Below the pieces are notes generated by a model, which saw nothing but the letters and a program-made list of their open reading frames with translations, ran no database searches and was not told where the DNA came from. A program made the position numbers and the translations under genes. A DNA stretch of 64,000 nucleotides from Wuchereria bancrofti (lineage: Eukaryota > Nematoda > Chromadorea > Rhabditida > Onchocercidae), in assembly GCA_005281725.1 (NCBI GenBank), contig SSBO01000001.1, forward strand, positions 3,146,399-3,210,398, read 5' to 3'. This document shows, piece by piece, positions 1 to 12,156 of this stretch (the first letter of the stretch is position 1; the number at the start of each line of letters is the position of its first letter).

Positions 1-193
1 ATAATTATTGCACATTAATGGCTTTCAATAGTCTTGGTAATCTATTGGTCGCTTGTGTTGGCGGGTAAATGAAATGATTAGTATTAGGTATATTTTATTT
101 GTATGATATCTAAATCGGTTGAAAAGTAGTTTCAATTAATAGAATATTGTGGTGTTTGGTTGTTTCAGTTTTCATTTATCCAGCTTCCGTGTT
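1..193. other. 5' flank of the MATH-BTB gene
   Basis: There is no open frame. A good acceptor (tgtttcag) ends near 169, about 25 bases before the proposed ATG at 194. This could be an SL trans-splice site or the acceptor of an upstream non-coding exon. The window edge prevents a decision. Confidence 0.4.
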
Positions 194-2405
194 ATGTCGA
201 ACCGGATGAATGCATCCGTACAGATTTCCGGTTTAAGGACGCCGATACGTCGTATGTTTTCTTTTGAAAGTATCGTTACTTAGAAGTTTGATTTTTTTTT
301 TATTTTGTATGAGCTAACAGAGATCTGAAACTCGGAAAAGTTGTGAAACAATATAAAATTATGTGATTTGATGGTTGAGTGTCAGCTGAAGATGCGTCGC
401 CACAACAGCCACGACGCCTAGAAGTGGTTTCGAAACAGGCAACCAAAGTTACTGCAATCTCTACTCGCTTGGAGTGGAAGATTGACCAGGTGATATTAGT
501 ATTATGTTGTTTTTTACGTCTCTGTATTCTGAGATGTTTCATATTTCGCAGTACAAATCATAAGCGTACAAATTTCATCATTCATTGGTTAAATGTGGTT
601 TTGGTATCCTTTCAGTTCGAAAAGCTGATGAAATTGTTCAAAAATGGGCATAATTTAATCAGTAAACAGTTTGGATGTCCACAAGCACCTACAGTCACTT
701 GGGAACTACATGTTTACCCTAATGGAAAACGAGAGGAGGATGTTGGCAATGTTTCTTTCTTTTTGCGACAAGTAGGCTTGCAGGTAAGTAGCACTGTAAT
801 TTTATTGAGAATCTGCCAGCTCCATACATTACGATATCGCAACTCTAGTCACGCTAAATCTTGTAGAAGCTTGGTCATTTTTCAGCGTGGTGAAGACCCC
901 ATAATGACGGAGTTTCAAATTTATGCGTTGGATGCGAATTCATTGAGAGTTAGCGTGTGTAGAGATACCAAAGATTTTACCAATCAACAAGGTCGCGGAA
1001 AGTTCCAGGTTTGTTACTCAGTAGCAGCTTTGACGATTCAATTTACGGTGAAGGGGAAGCAGTTTAGTTCCTTGTTGTGGATATGGATATTAGGATGAAT
1101 AAGTACACATGTGAAGCAATAACTCGTTGGTTAGGAATCAAAAATTGTAGGCTTAAAAATTGGTAATCTATACATTCTTAGGTTTCGCGTGATAAGATGA
1201 TGGCAGCATTAAAGGCAGATGGAGCTTTACTTCTAATTTGCGAAGTCGAATATTTCCCGCCTGGATCAAAAATTAGCGTTGAACAAGCAGTGGAAGCAGA
1301 GCCTTTAGATGATTTCGATGAAAAGAACGAAGTTTCTATACGGGATTCCCTTAAAGACATGCTGGATAGTGAGCTGTTTGCAGATTGCACCATAAAGGTA
1401 CGCCTGCTTGTCTTACTTCACATTTGAAGTAGTTGATTTTGTCTTATTATTTAGACGGCTAGATTCTAAAACATTTCTAGTTGTTGTATGATACATTGTA
1501 ATATAATTTGTTACAAATTACAGGTTGGTAATAAAACGCTTAAAGCTCATCGGTGTATATTGGGACAGCATAGCGAGGTGTTCCGTTCAATGTTTGCCCA
1601 GGAATCAATGTTGGAAGCTCAGAAAGGGATTATTGATATTCAGGATTCAAGGTTTGAACCTGTAAGTAACAATGACTCATTATGTATTACGGTAGTGTCT
1701 CAATCAAAGATTTTATCGTCTCGAAATCATATCGAACTTTAAGGTGAGAGCTATGGTAGACTACATATACACAGGTTCGACAGATCTTGTGGAAGGCTAT
1801 GCTGAAGATGTTTTGGCGATAGCTGACAAATATGCCATTCTGCCTCTTAAGGAGCAGTGCGAGCGATATCTCTCAACTACTATTAATTGTAAAAATGTTG
1901 CCTCTACAGCAGTATTTGCTGATACTTATTCGGCTTCGATACTTAAACAAGTTAGAATTGATATTTGATATTATTTTCAAACTACAGTAGCTTTTATTTT
2001 TAATAATGTCCCGGGGATTTTGTGTCACCAACTATTTCATGTAGAAATTGTTATCTACAGTTATTTTGAAGTGAAAAACATTTTCCTTCTAGTTTTTGTA
2101 AGAAAAAATATGCGAATTTTAAGATTAAGCAAATTGTTATTTCTTTACAGGCATGCACGAAATATATGTCACTTCATCACCGAGATGTCTTACGTTCGGC
2201 AGAATGGAAACAGATGAAGAGAGAAAGATCAGAGTTGGCAAATGATCTTCTGGAATCAGTCTTGGTTGGTGATGGTGTTGCAAATCCTGGAGATTTTAGT
2301 TTCAGCGGTAGCGACGAAAGCACTTCGACGGGTTCTGGTAATGTTTTGGTAAATGATAATCGACCACCACTTCGAAAGCGTGTACGACGAGCTGCTATCA
2401 GATAA
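194..2405 (+). CDS. bath-42: MATH-BTB protein, Cullin-3 adaptor family (bath-42 type)
   Basis: Proposed role: substrate adaptor for a Cullin-3 ubiquitin ligase. The MATH domain would bind substrate and the BTB domain would bind CUL3 and dimerise. Eight exons keep a constant frame: 194-251, 386-489, 616-783, 886-1008, 1182-1397, 1524-1661, 1744-1950, 2151-2405 (422 aa). Residues about 45-170 form a MATH domain (RLEWKIDQFEKL, VTWELHVYPNGK). Residues about 200-310 form a BTB fold (DMLDSELFADCTIKV, LKAHRCILGQHSEVFRSMF, MVDYIYTGS), followed by a BACK-like helical tail and a basic end (RKRVRRAAIR). The ATG at 194 joins exon 2 in phase through a GTATG donor; the exon 2 acceptor could also be at 380. 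The symbol is inferred from the family and from the neighbouring cil-1 orthologue. Other BATH or SPOP-like paralogues cannot be excluded. The next gene on the same strand starts 1.2 kb downstream. Confidence 0.85.
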
Positions 2406-3620
2406 AGTTTCATCGGGAATCATTAGACATTTTCTATTGGTTATTGGCTGAAGGAAGGGTTATATTTTGAATGATAACAACCGTGCACTGCTGTGGTCAT
2501 TGCATCATTTCTGAGATAATATAAGTATACTATTGTCAATATTTGTGTTTGGTTAAACTTTTGCATTGCACTGATATGCTTCTGTTCTGGAAATAAATTC
2601 TGATCTTATTGATAATGCACATTTATATCCTGATTTGGTAGACCAATTTTAACAGATCTCACAATATTTCTACTGTTAACTGCATCCAAAATTTTAAGAA
2701 ATCTAGTTAGTTACTTGAAATTGAAATAATCCGGTTTATATCCTTATAAAAGTAGAATGACTTCGCTGTAATTATTGGATTTTTAGGTATCTTTTTGTTT
2801 TTTAATCATCGTACCTTTCTGTTGGTTAGTTAACTGTTTAATGTGTATCTCATTTTTTTAAACTTATATATCAATTATTTTAATATTCTTAGTTGAAACA
2901 TTTTCCTTTTTTGCAGTTTTTATCGGACTGTATGGCTTTTTACATTAAACTTATTGCGGGGTGGCTTTTTCCGTCTGTGAAATGTTACTTCGCTGCATTT
3001 TTTTTTACAAAAACATTGAGAATTTGTAAGTAACCCAATTGAATTTAGTTTTTCATTACGTTATCGGGTCACGACTACATTTGTGAATGGCGCTATTGAG
3101 GATTTTACAATTTGTATTTTAAGATTGAACATTTTAGTTTCTTTAAATTGAGGCAGCCTTAATTGGTCGTTGTCCATTTCTTTGGCTGATATTTACTCGC
3201 TTGATATTCAATTTTTTTTTCCTGTTTTGTATAAAGTTTATTTTCACAGTACTTCATCGTCGTTATTTCTAGAGGGTTTTGAGTGCCATAAATGTTTCCG
3301 AAAACATTTTGTTGATCAGAATTACTGGATCTCCACTGTGATCCCTGATGTTACAAACATGCACTGTTAAAGTAGAATATGATTGAAAAACCGTTTGTAA
3401 TGTATTTTGCAATCATCACCGGGTGGTAGACTTTAAAATTGTGGAATATGTTATGTCAGCGTTAGTGGTAATATCAGTTTAATAAAATTGGACCTGATGT
3501 TGTTGGTTATATTTCCCTTTGCATCAAAAAATATTTAAAGAACTGTAAGAGTTCAATAATTAGATTGCGCTGTGGATTTACAAGCAATTATCTGTTTATT
3601 CTTTGAGATGTGATTTCTAA
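2406..3620. other. Intergenic spacer with 3' UTR of the MATH-BTB gene
   Basis: An AATAAA hexamer at 2592-2597 lies about 190 bases after the stop and is the likely polyadenylation signal. The rest is AT-rich and holds only short chance frames. Confidence 0.5.
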
Positions 3621-5713
3621 ATGAATGCGCTAAATTGGAGAATAATTTGTGTTACGTATAACGTGAATACTAGAAAACCCGAAAGTGATCAGATCCATCA
3701 GCTTTTACAACACGATGATGTGAAAGATGCTGTTATTGTTGCAGTTGGATTACAGGTTGGCGTTTCGTTTCTCTTGTGCATGATCAAATAGATCTCTAAA
3801 AAATTCGTACAATCTTTCTTTTGCATTAATTAAATGTTTATAATGAAAACATGTTGAAAATTGACATGACTTCGAATTGCTTTCTACAGAAAGTATCTTT
3901 AACTAAACATGGCATGAAATTGACGTTATAGGAATGTTGATCATTGTGATTATGTGTAATTTATTAATCCAGAATGAAAAAGGCAGTCACTCTTTTTTCC
4001 TGCCTTTCGGTGTGTTGTCTTCTCTCCCGTTTATGGCCATCACTTCTTTTCTATATTATTCCAACTTTGCTCCATAGAATAACAGACTTGATGGTTTCAA
4101 ACTTCGTTTATCTTAAGGAACTTTCTCATTTGGAATTATTCGGTACAATGCCGGCCGAAACGACATGGTTATCAATTCTAACATCTTGGATGAGTGCTCA
4201 TGGGAAATCACTTCTTTGTAAGACATCACTTGCTTGGAATTTGCTACTCATTTTCGCTCAGTTGGAAATGTTTCCTCTAGTGAGTGAAATCAACTCACGG
4301 CAGTCACGGTCTAGCTTAGGAGGTCTTACTGGTCATAAAGGAAGCGTGTCGTTAAGAATAAAATTTAAAGTAAGTTTTCTGATTATCTTTTGTTTTCAAT
4401 ATGAAAATGAGGAAAAACTCCCTAGTTTTTTCTATGACACAGCAGAGAAATGATAGAAATTTTCGGTTGAAATGTGAGCGCAAGCTAATCATTTAAATGA
4501 TCTATCATCATTTAAGTTGGAGAAGTTAATCCATGATTTGACATATATTCGTGTTGAACAATTTTAGGATGAAAGTTCACTGGTTTTTATTACGTCCCAT
4601 CTTCTACCAGATGCAAGTAATTATGAAAAAAGATGTTTACAATATAAAAATGGGAAAGTTTGTGCCTTTGATGATATATCGAGGAGCGGTGATGGGAACA
4701 ATAATGTAATTTGGCTCGGCGATTTTAATTGGAGAGTAGATCAGCTCACATCTCAGGAAATGATTACGTATGTCTAAAATTACCTATCTTTTCTAAGGAT
4801 TCATTTCTTTGAATTTATGTATCATCATTTCCCAGGAAATGTTCCTTCCTTCATCTTTTCTGAGTAGTTTGCAGTGAATTAGTAGAAAGATCTACTGCGA
4901 TTCTTTCAGGAAGCTAGCTGAATTGAATTCTAATGAACATATGGATGAGCTGGTGAATAAGTTTGATCAGTTAAAAAGAGCTCAGAGAAACGGACAAGCT
5001 TTCATGGATTACAATGAAGAGAAAATTCATTTCGCTCCCACTTACCGCCTCATGGTAGTTTTTGCTTATGAAGTCTCATTTGTCTATTTTATAATTTTTT
5101 TTTAACACCATTAGAACAGTATTATTTTTGGAAGAATATTTAAAATGCTGCTTTTCTTCGTCCTATTTTGATTTCCGACTTTCCAACGATTTTATGGTCT
5201 ACATAGGTTGGCTCCTCATACTATGATCAAGAACGTGTACCATCGTGGTGCGATCGCATTCTTTTCAAAGGAAAATCTCTACGTTGTGAACGATACAAAT
5301 CAAATCGCATGGTTACTTTATCGGACCATTTTCCAGTATATGCGCATTTTATTCTGTCTGAACCAGTATCACGACACCATTCGCGGTGGAAAGTTTGTTT
5401 CGAGAAAGTGCCACGCTGGTACAATATAGTGCCATTCACATGTCGATTTACATATCTAGATGATTTTTGGAGCAGTGATGGGTCATATCGTGACTGGGTT
5501 GCGATTTATTCAGCAGATGTTCCGAATTCTGTACAGCCGTTGACTTGGTTATATGTAGTTGCCTGTTACAATACGATTATAGCAAATAGGTCAGTTACCA
5601 TTGCTGAATTCCCTTGTTTATGTGCTGGACATTATCGAGTTGGCTATTTTAGTGCATACAAAAATTGTCTGCAGGGTTTGTCCAATATTTTCGAGGTGGA
5701 ATTTATCAAGTAG
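3621..5713 (+). CDS. cil-1: Inositol polyphosphate 5-phosphatase (INPP5K/SKIP type)
   Basis: It removes the 5-phosphate from PI(4,5)P2/PI(3,4,5)P3 or soluble inositol phosphates. Five exons join in phase: 3621-3755, 4118-4369, 4568-4767, 4910-5054, 5207-5713 (412 aa). The start reads WRIICVTYNVNTRKP. Family signatures occur in order: VGLQ|ELSH (metal-binding Glu, across an intron), GGLTGHKGSVSLR, ITSHLLPDA, WLGDFNWRV, PSWCDRIL and SDHFPVYAHF. About 90 C-terminal residues after the catalytic domain look like the SKICH domain of SKIP/INPP5K, with aromatic strands such as YRDWVAIYSADVP. All catalytic motifs are intact. C. elegans CIL-1, which sets ciliary and sperm phosphoinositide levels, is the nearest named relative I recall, and its gene is next to bath-42 there as here. 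Confidence 0.92.
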
Positions 5714-7287
5714 TATTTCTATCTTTGTAAGGTTAATGTTAGAATGTATTAGTTGCAGTTCAGAAAAATACTAACAGAAACCAATGTGTTACTATAAATG
5801 AAGTGAAATGAAAAGTGGTTAACAACCTACTGTTTTTAAATCCACGATATATGTCCAGAATTCTATAGTCTATAGTATGAGCTACAAGCCTTACCTATTT
5901 TTCCTGAAGTGTACTCTTAGTTCTATTTTAGCTTTTCATGTTTATGGTCGTCAGATCTTCATTTTTCGACTAGATATGTATAATATATTGATCAGTAAAC
6001 TGCTTTCGTGAGGATGCTGGAGGTCTTCAACAAAACTAGGAAAATTTCGGCCCCTATGAAAAAAGGACCATCCTCTCGCCACTTCCATCTTTCAGGTGAT
6101 CAATTTGCAGAGATTACATGGGATGAATAATGCTCAGCTCAAAAATTAAAAGTCAATTTATCAGAGTTATAACTGTCTGCAATCAGTACAAAGCAAGCAA
6201 TTATAACGACCGACCTTGTCGTCGACTTTCTCGTTTTCTTATCCCTTCGTGAAGAACTTCGTCTTAACATACAAGCATGATTTGATATTGATACATCAAA
6301 TTGAGGGCAGGTTTCCTCAGCGGCTGAATTCTCTTTGGTGTTGTCCTTTGTGTTCTGTTTCCGAAAGTCAGCCTGTTTACTTTCGATAAAATATTCTTAA
6401 CACTTGAAAAAAAGTCTTCACACTTCTTATTCGTTTGCAATTATAAATAAAAAATTCCAGTTACAAATAAAATGCTTAAAGTTCCGATAAGGGGTTAAAA
6501 ACAATAATTTGACAAGTGTAAAAAATAGCTGTTATAAGAATGATGCAAAAGCCAGTGCATGAGATAATGTATTACTAAAAACTAAAAAAAAAAACTAGAT
6601 AAAAACTGGAAAATCCACTTATCCACAAAGAAAATGAAACGCCCCATGATAACTATGTAATTAAATTACAAATTCGGAAAAGACTGAAGTCAAGACAATC
6701 AAGTGCTATAACCCGGTGAAAAACATACTGTTAAAGAGTTGGAGATTTATCAGTGACCTGTTATTCCCCCAACCATCGGTAGCTACTCTGATTGTAGTGC
6801 AGACTAAACTTCTCTTGTACAAGATTTCCAGGAACTCCCATCTTGGTGATTGGCCAGTCACATATTTTACTCTTCATAATCCTTAAGAATTATAATGATG
6901 CACAACTCTGGTTAACATAAACGTAAAAGATATATGCAACAATATATGGAATAAAAAAAAATACAAATCACTGCAAATAGAACTGTAGGTATACAGAAGC
7001 GCTGTTGTTGCTACATCAAGCCATAATAATCTTACTTATTGTTCAAAGTACATGCAGCAAATATCTGTGCAGAACATTTCCATTACGAATTGGCTCCTTT
7101 TCTAGCAGTTTTTGAAGTAATTTTTCTTTACTCTCTACTTCCTTAAAAAACAAAAATCCATTTATTTGATACCGCTATTATCTGAGATAAGATATTTTGA
7201 TCAAATCAAAGGGACTTCATTTAACAATTTTTCGGACCGACTTTAACAACACTATACTGATTAATAAAGTCCTTAAAAGTCATTGAA
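5714..7287. other. Spacer between convergent genes, with coding-like patches
   Basis: No complete gene was resolved between cil-1 (+) and the NYN gene (-). On the minus strand, 6425 down to about 6000 is a long frame broken only by TGA. A second coding-like minus stretch lies near 6740-6885 (MKSKICDWPITKMGV...). On the plus strand, 6014-6130 encodes a 38-residue frame ending SGDQFAEITWDE. These may be exons of an undetected gene or its remains (see separate entry). Confidence 0.4.
6000..6425 (-). pseudogene. TGA-interrupted minus-strand reading frame, unknown family
   Basis: From a possible acceptor near 6415 the minus strand reads about 85 codons of hydrophilic sequence (ESKQADFRKQNTKDNTKEN, later RRSSSRRDKKTRKSTTR, then a hydrophobic IIACFVLIA). 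It meets TGA at 6139-6141 and again at 6100-6102. The same frame then continues (SPERWKWREDGPFFIGAEI). Composition is coding-like in an AT-rich background. It may be a decayed gene, or exons of a real gene whose splice sites I misplaced. Family not recognised. Confidence 0.3.
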
Positions 7288-10200
7288 CTAATTGAGAACT
7301 GTACTTTGTGAGAATCCAGTTTCCCAATCATTTATATGCTCAAAATAGGCATCCACAACTCGTTCAGCCAACAAAGGACTTTCATCCCATGACCGCAAAA
7401 TATTATGAAGCACTCTGCTATCCAAGTTTAACGCATCCACCAGCCATCTCTGCATAAGCTCTTTCTCTACGCCAAGCTGAAAATGATAGAAATTGTCCAA
7501 AGACTAAAAAAATGAAATCTTACCTCAAGGTAGCAGAATGTTTGCTTTTATTTATACTTTTTTTTTAGTGAATAACTAGTTACCAAAGGAACAAGTGAAT
7601 TTCAAACTATTAAAAAGCAGATTTGCAATATGGATCTCTTTAATCGATCTAATAGGTCTTTCATTCATGAATATGAAGCTGATTTTAATAGGCACAGTTT
7701 TGCTGAACTAGCTTCTGATATATTCTGAAATTGTATAAAGTACCACTACTTTTCGAGGAATTTCAGCACGAAAAATCTGCAATAGAAGAGTTTTTTAGCC
7801 CAAATGCATCTGAAAATGAAATAGTCACAGAACTGATAGACCTAATGGAAGCTTTTGTTGTAGCTCTGAAATGTTAACATGTCAAACATAATAGTAGCTT
7901 TCAGAACCAAGTAATTCTCTTACTTCATCCTTCAGACAAATAATGCAACTTAAAGAATAATCCTTAACTAGATGAGCATGCTGTATACATCCATGGACGG
8001 AATGTTATAATGAACGTACTGGATTTGTTATTTCTTCTTCAGACGGAGAACAGCTACTGAGCTGGTCGTAATAAGCATTCAGCACGACCTCTTTCTCAAG
8101 AGTACCATGGAATGATGACAGAAAGTCGTGGAAGGATTTTCCATCCATTTTCACTTCATCAGTTAATGTTTTCCATAAATGTGTTTTCGACTCAGCATGC
8201 TATAATAATTTTTCAGTATGGAATAGTAGTGTGAAAAGTAAGTGCAAAAATTTTTATATTCTTACCAAGAAAAACTACAGACATTAGCTTTGAATAAAGA
8301 ACTGACTTTGTCATCCTTGAATAATCTTCCCCCTTTTTTATGTGTTATCCACATTTCCAAATATGACGGATTAGTGACTTCAGTGAGGGATCCCTTATAA
8401 GGTGCATTTTCTTCTATTATGACAGACTAGAAATGTTCAAAAAATTAAACAGAGACAACAAATGTGGAATTGCTGCATGAGAATACAACTGAAGTGACAC
8501 AAGAAAAAAGATTATGTAATGCTGTGGATAATATCTAATTATGCTTAAAGATCTGGTAGAATAAGAATATAACTGGTTAAACAACATCTTTATTTCGATA
8601 TTTCTTAACTGAAATGTCTTATTGACACTACAATATGCTAATATGAAAAAAAGATTTGAGGAACCGAAATTAAAATTCTGTCAACATTAGTGAAGAAAAG
8701 AAATATGCGTGTATTACAGAGGGCTTGCTTCCATTACTTATCGAATTTCTGTCATTTGCGCTTTCATGGAGGAAAAGAGGAACTGAAGAACCAAAACTAT
8801 GTAAACTATTCTTAGTTTGCTTGTACACGTCACTACGTCGTCCTTGTAACTGGTACTATAAATTTAATGATTAATAACAGCTTTAATGTGAATTAAAGGG
8901 GTATGAATAAAAGGTATGGTTCAATATGTTCGAGACAAAGTGAGTATCTACTTGATTTCCAACTGATATAATTGATATAAGAGCACGTTTTGCGACTGTA
9001 ATACTTCTTAATTATCAAACAAAAAGCGACACTGGATACCAAAAGTTAGCTAAGGAAGAATTAAGAAAAATTACTTCCAGTTCTTGCTTCTCAGCAGTAT
9101 TCCGCCAATAAAACAAAGCTTTTATACTTTCATATTCTGCAATTCTGTCTTCTTCACCTCTCACTATTTTATCATATACGTCATTGGGGAAGGAAATTTT
9201 AACTGGCTTGTTGCACAGCATATACTTAGACAACCGTTCTACTGCAATAACGTTGCCATTTAAAAAATAGCCATATATATGAAAATAATCTATTTTTGAT
9301 TGAAATCTAATCATCAAAAAGTTGCAAGTCTAAGATTACAGGAATGTCAGTGATCACTTGTATGAATGAGCAGTTCTAGCTTGAAACAAGCCTTTGACAA
9401 GCATATATTGAGCCTCAGCTAATCTGTAGATTTCATCTATACGTTCAAGTACTTCTATCCTGCGTTCTTCCGACCATTTTTCATTTTTGACCAGGTCATA
9501 ATCATCGTCCTCTGGCAAACTATAAAACTGTTCTGAAACTAATAACGAATGAACCAGCAAATACGAACAGTATCGAACACATTAATCATAATTTGAATAA
9601 ATTTGGTAATCATTACCGTAAATCTTAAATAGTGTCACAAATTTGACGGAGATAACTAAATCACTATTAGCATACTGAAGATACCAACATACTATAAGCA
9701 ATATATATATAGGTATTTAACCGACAAACTTAGCAATTTTAATTGATTTATTATTTATTAATTTTTTTTAATGAATAAAATGATATTTAGGATATTAATG
9801 CTAAATTAGTATATAATGATTGGTGCATTTGACGATGGTATGCATCAAGGACTTCATTTTAGCATATTAATACAGTTAATTTGTGGATTAATTATTTCAA
9901 TTGATAATTGGAACCCTAATACACATATATACGCATATATAATTTAAAAATATTCATTGTTTTTTATACCGAATTTTTCTGAATCTTAAAAAGATGCGAC
10001 CAATATGCTATATAAATAACGACAAAATTACCGAACGCGTAATTCACACACATGAAATAGCCTGCGTAAAACTTATCGCCTTCCGCATTTGTGAAAAACA
10101 TTGGCTTTTTCACATTACTGATAAATGCTAAGCTTATATTACGTGAGCGTACTTGATGTAGTTGTGGAAAACATGCTAAATAATCTCGAAATTTGTCCTA

Positions 10201-11797
10201 AAACAAATAATATTCAGCAGATATAGATGAGTTATGAAGATGCTCTGTATGAAAATAAAGTAAACCTATTTTTAATATTCAATTAAATGCGAAAAAAGAG
10301 ATCTAAAGCCATTCAACAAAGAATGAAGAGTTGCAAACCTCAATCATCTAGTTTTCATTTCAATTAATAGCAATTACTGTCAATGCCTAAGAAATATAAA
10401 TCTAAAATGCGCAAAATCACCTTTGTAATAACTGAACCGCAAGCATCCCTTGCAACTGTAAGGGTAACGAGATCATCGTGCATCATATGAGGCACCAATA
10501 TTAGCAACTTTAAAGCACGAAGATCCTTAATGAACTGAATAACTATGACTTGAAGAACTCATACAGAGAACATTGCCCAATGATTCAGTATATGGAATGC
10601 ATTATTAACTACTTCCGGGAAGGCGAAAAATTACTATGAAAAGATGAACAATCTAAAAAAAGATACTTTCCAAATATGGAAATTCTTATAGCACTTTTTG
10701 TAGATGCAAAGTTCAGGCATAACAACTTCGACCGCATGTCCTCTCCTGACAAAATACCGGATAACTGGTAGTAGCGACAAACAATCTAACTGTTTTCTGC
10801 AATTTTAGTGGTGTCTGAACAAGACTGAAGCGGAGTAAATATAGATGATGTACAATGCACTAATAGCTGACAAATGTAAACTGTGTGACATTTGTCACAC
10901 TAATATTTTGCTCAATTCAAGTTACTGTTGGCGATATTCTACGTTTAAAAAAGAGCAAGACAATCGCTACGTCAAGAGAAAAAAAATATGATATACTAAA
11001 CTGCAGTAGAACATTGAACAAGAACCATTTTCTTTCTAGAAACGAAATATAAAAAATAAACAATTAAGATACTTGGATGAGTTCAGTGACAAAAAAAAGG
11101 TGAGAGATAATTAGAGGTTACAGGTTCTCTACTACATATGTAAGGAATGCATTATTAGCAACATGCAAGTAATAAGGGGAAACAAAAAAAAACATACTGG
11201 GTTCGGCCGCCATGATTTGTTCTCATGTGCATAACATTCATGGCATCATTAATAAGTAAACGTTTAGCTGAGTGTTGAGGTGCCTTCCGAAATGAAGGAG
11301 CATTGTCTGCAAAGGATCGTGGAATAAAACTACTTTATTCACCACAACTATTAACAGTACATTTCTGCTAGACGTGAAGGGAGTGATGGTGACACTGCTG
11401 CATCTGCGAAGTGGGTGGTAAACATCGTATTGTCCACTCTTCCAAACACTTATCCCTGACACTTCTTTTTAAAGTGGAAAGGATTACCTGCTAAATACTC
11501 TTCAGAACACCGTTCTGACTCGTCAACCCCCACATCTTTGTCGCACTGCCTCCAACGCTCAATCCTGAATTGCATACTTCACTCTTAAAACTCTACCTGG
11601 ATGTCACGGAGTATTTGCGGTCCGTTACTCTGGACCGATACGTGGACGGGTAAATAGACGTAAGTTTACTGTTTGCGAACGTCAGTTTATTTCGTGGTGC
11701 TAACGTGAAGCATTTCAAGGTGATGGTATTATTGTGCTGGTAATATGGTGGCAGATGAGGACTTCTTATTCCAAAATCTCCAGTGTTCTGCGATATG
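7288..11797 (-). CDS. NYN-domain (PIN-like) endoribonuclease, RDE-8/Zc3h12a related
   Basis: Predicted metal-dependent endoribonuclease. Minus-strand exons, 5' to 3': about 11797-11670, 11306-11198, 10796-10667, 10525-10421, 10197-10032, 9532-9358, 9306-9075, 8855-8718, 8426-8266, 8199-8020, 7476-7288. Phases agree at every junction except 8266/8199. The NYN fold is spread over exons 2-5: KRLLINDAMNVMH (first catalytic Asp), VIRYFVRRGHAVEVVMPE, MMHDDLVTLTVARDAC (central Asp pair), VITKDKFRDYL (last Asp), then SRNISLAFI. No CCCH zinc finger was seen, which favours the RDE-8/NYN group over Regnase-1. The C-terminal ~300 residues (helical, acidic then mixed, e.g. ERRIEVLERIDEIYRLAEAQ) match nothing I know. 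The first exon and start codon are unresolved. The intron 7477-8019 contains a plus-strand coding fragment. Confidence 0.72.
7630..7877 (+). pseudogene. Frameshifted plus-strand coding fragment inside the NYN gene intron
   Basis: From an ATG at 7630 the plus strand reads MDLFNRSNRSFIHEYEADF through FAELASD. It meets TGA after 33 codons, but another frame takes over at the same point (ILKLYKVPLLFEEFQHEKS) and runs to TAA at 7875-7877. The two halves look like one hydrophilic protein of about 80 residues split by a single frameshift. No intron of usable length fits. It lies antisense in an intron, so it may be an inserted gene copy. Family not recognised. Confidence 0.3.
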
Positions 11798-12156
11798 CCT
11801 TGCAAAGATGAAAAATGTTGGTGATATTTTCACTGAGTTCAGTCGATATGAATAAATGAACTTGAATAATTTTAAGTGACTTTTCTTGTTATTGGTCTCC
11901 CAGTAGTAGTTTCAGATTTCCATTCTTTATTTTTCAAATTCATAGAAAAGCAGATACAACTGACAGAAGGATATTAAAAAGAAATTTTGCTGTATTTATA
12001 TGATTCAAAAAGGTTATAATAGTTTTCTCTCAAGATAAAGGATTGAGCCAAAAGAAAAGAGACATTTATCTGTAAAACGTGAAAAGATAACCCAGAATCA
12101 ATTAAACAGAAGAACACTTTATCAGTCTGGAGTTGAATATTAAGTGACCATTACAA
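11798..12156. promoter_or_regulatory. Shared 5' region between NYN gene (-) and PI4KA (+)
   Basis: The two genes diverge from here, with roughly 350 bases between the outermost exons I could place. The promoters of both genes should lie here unless the NYN gene has a more distal first exon. No clear motif was identified. Confidence 0.3.
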
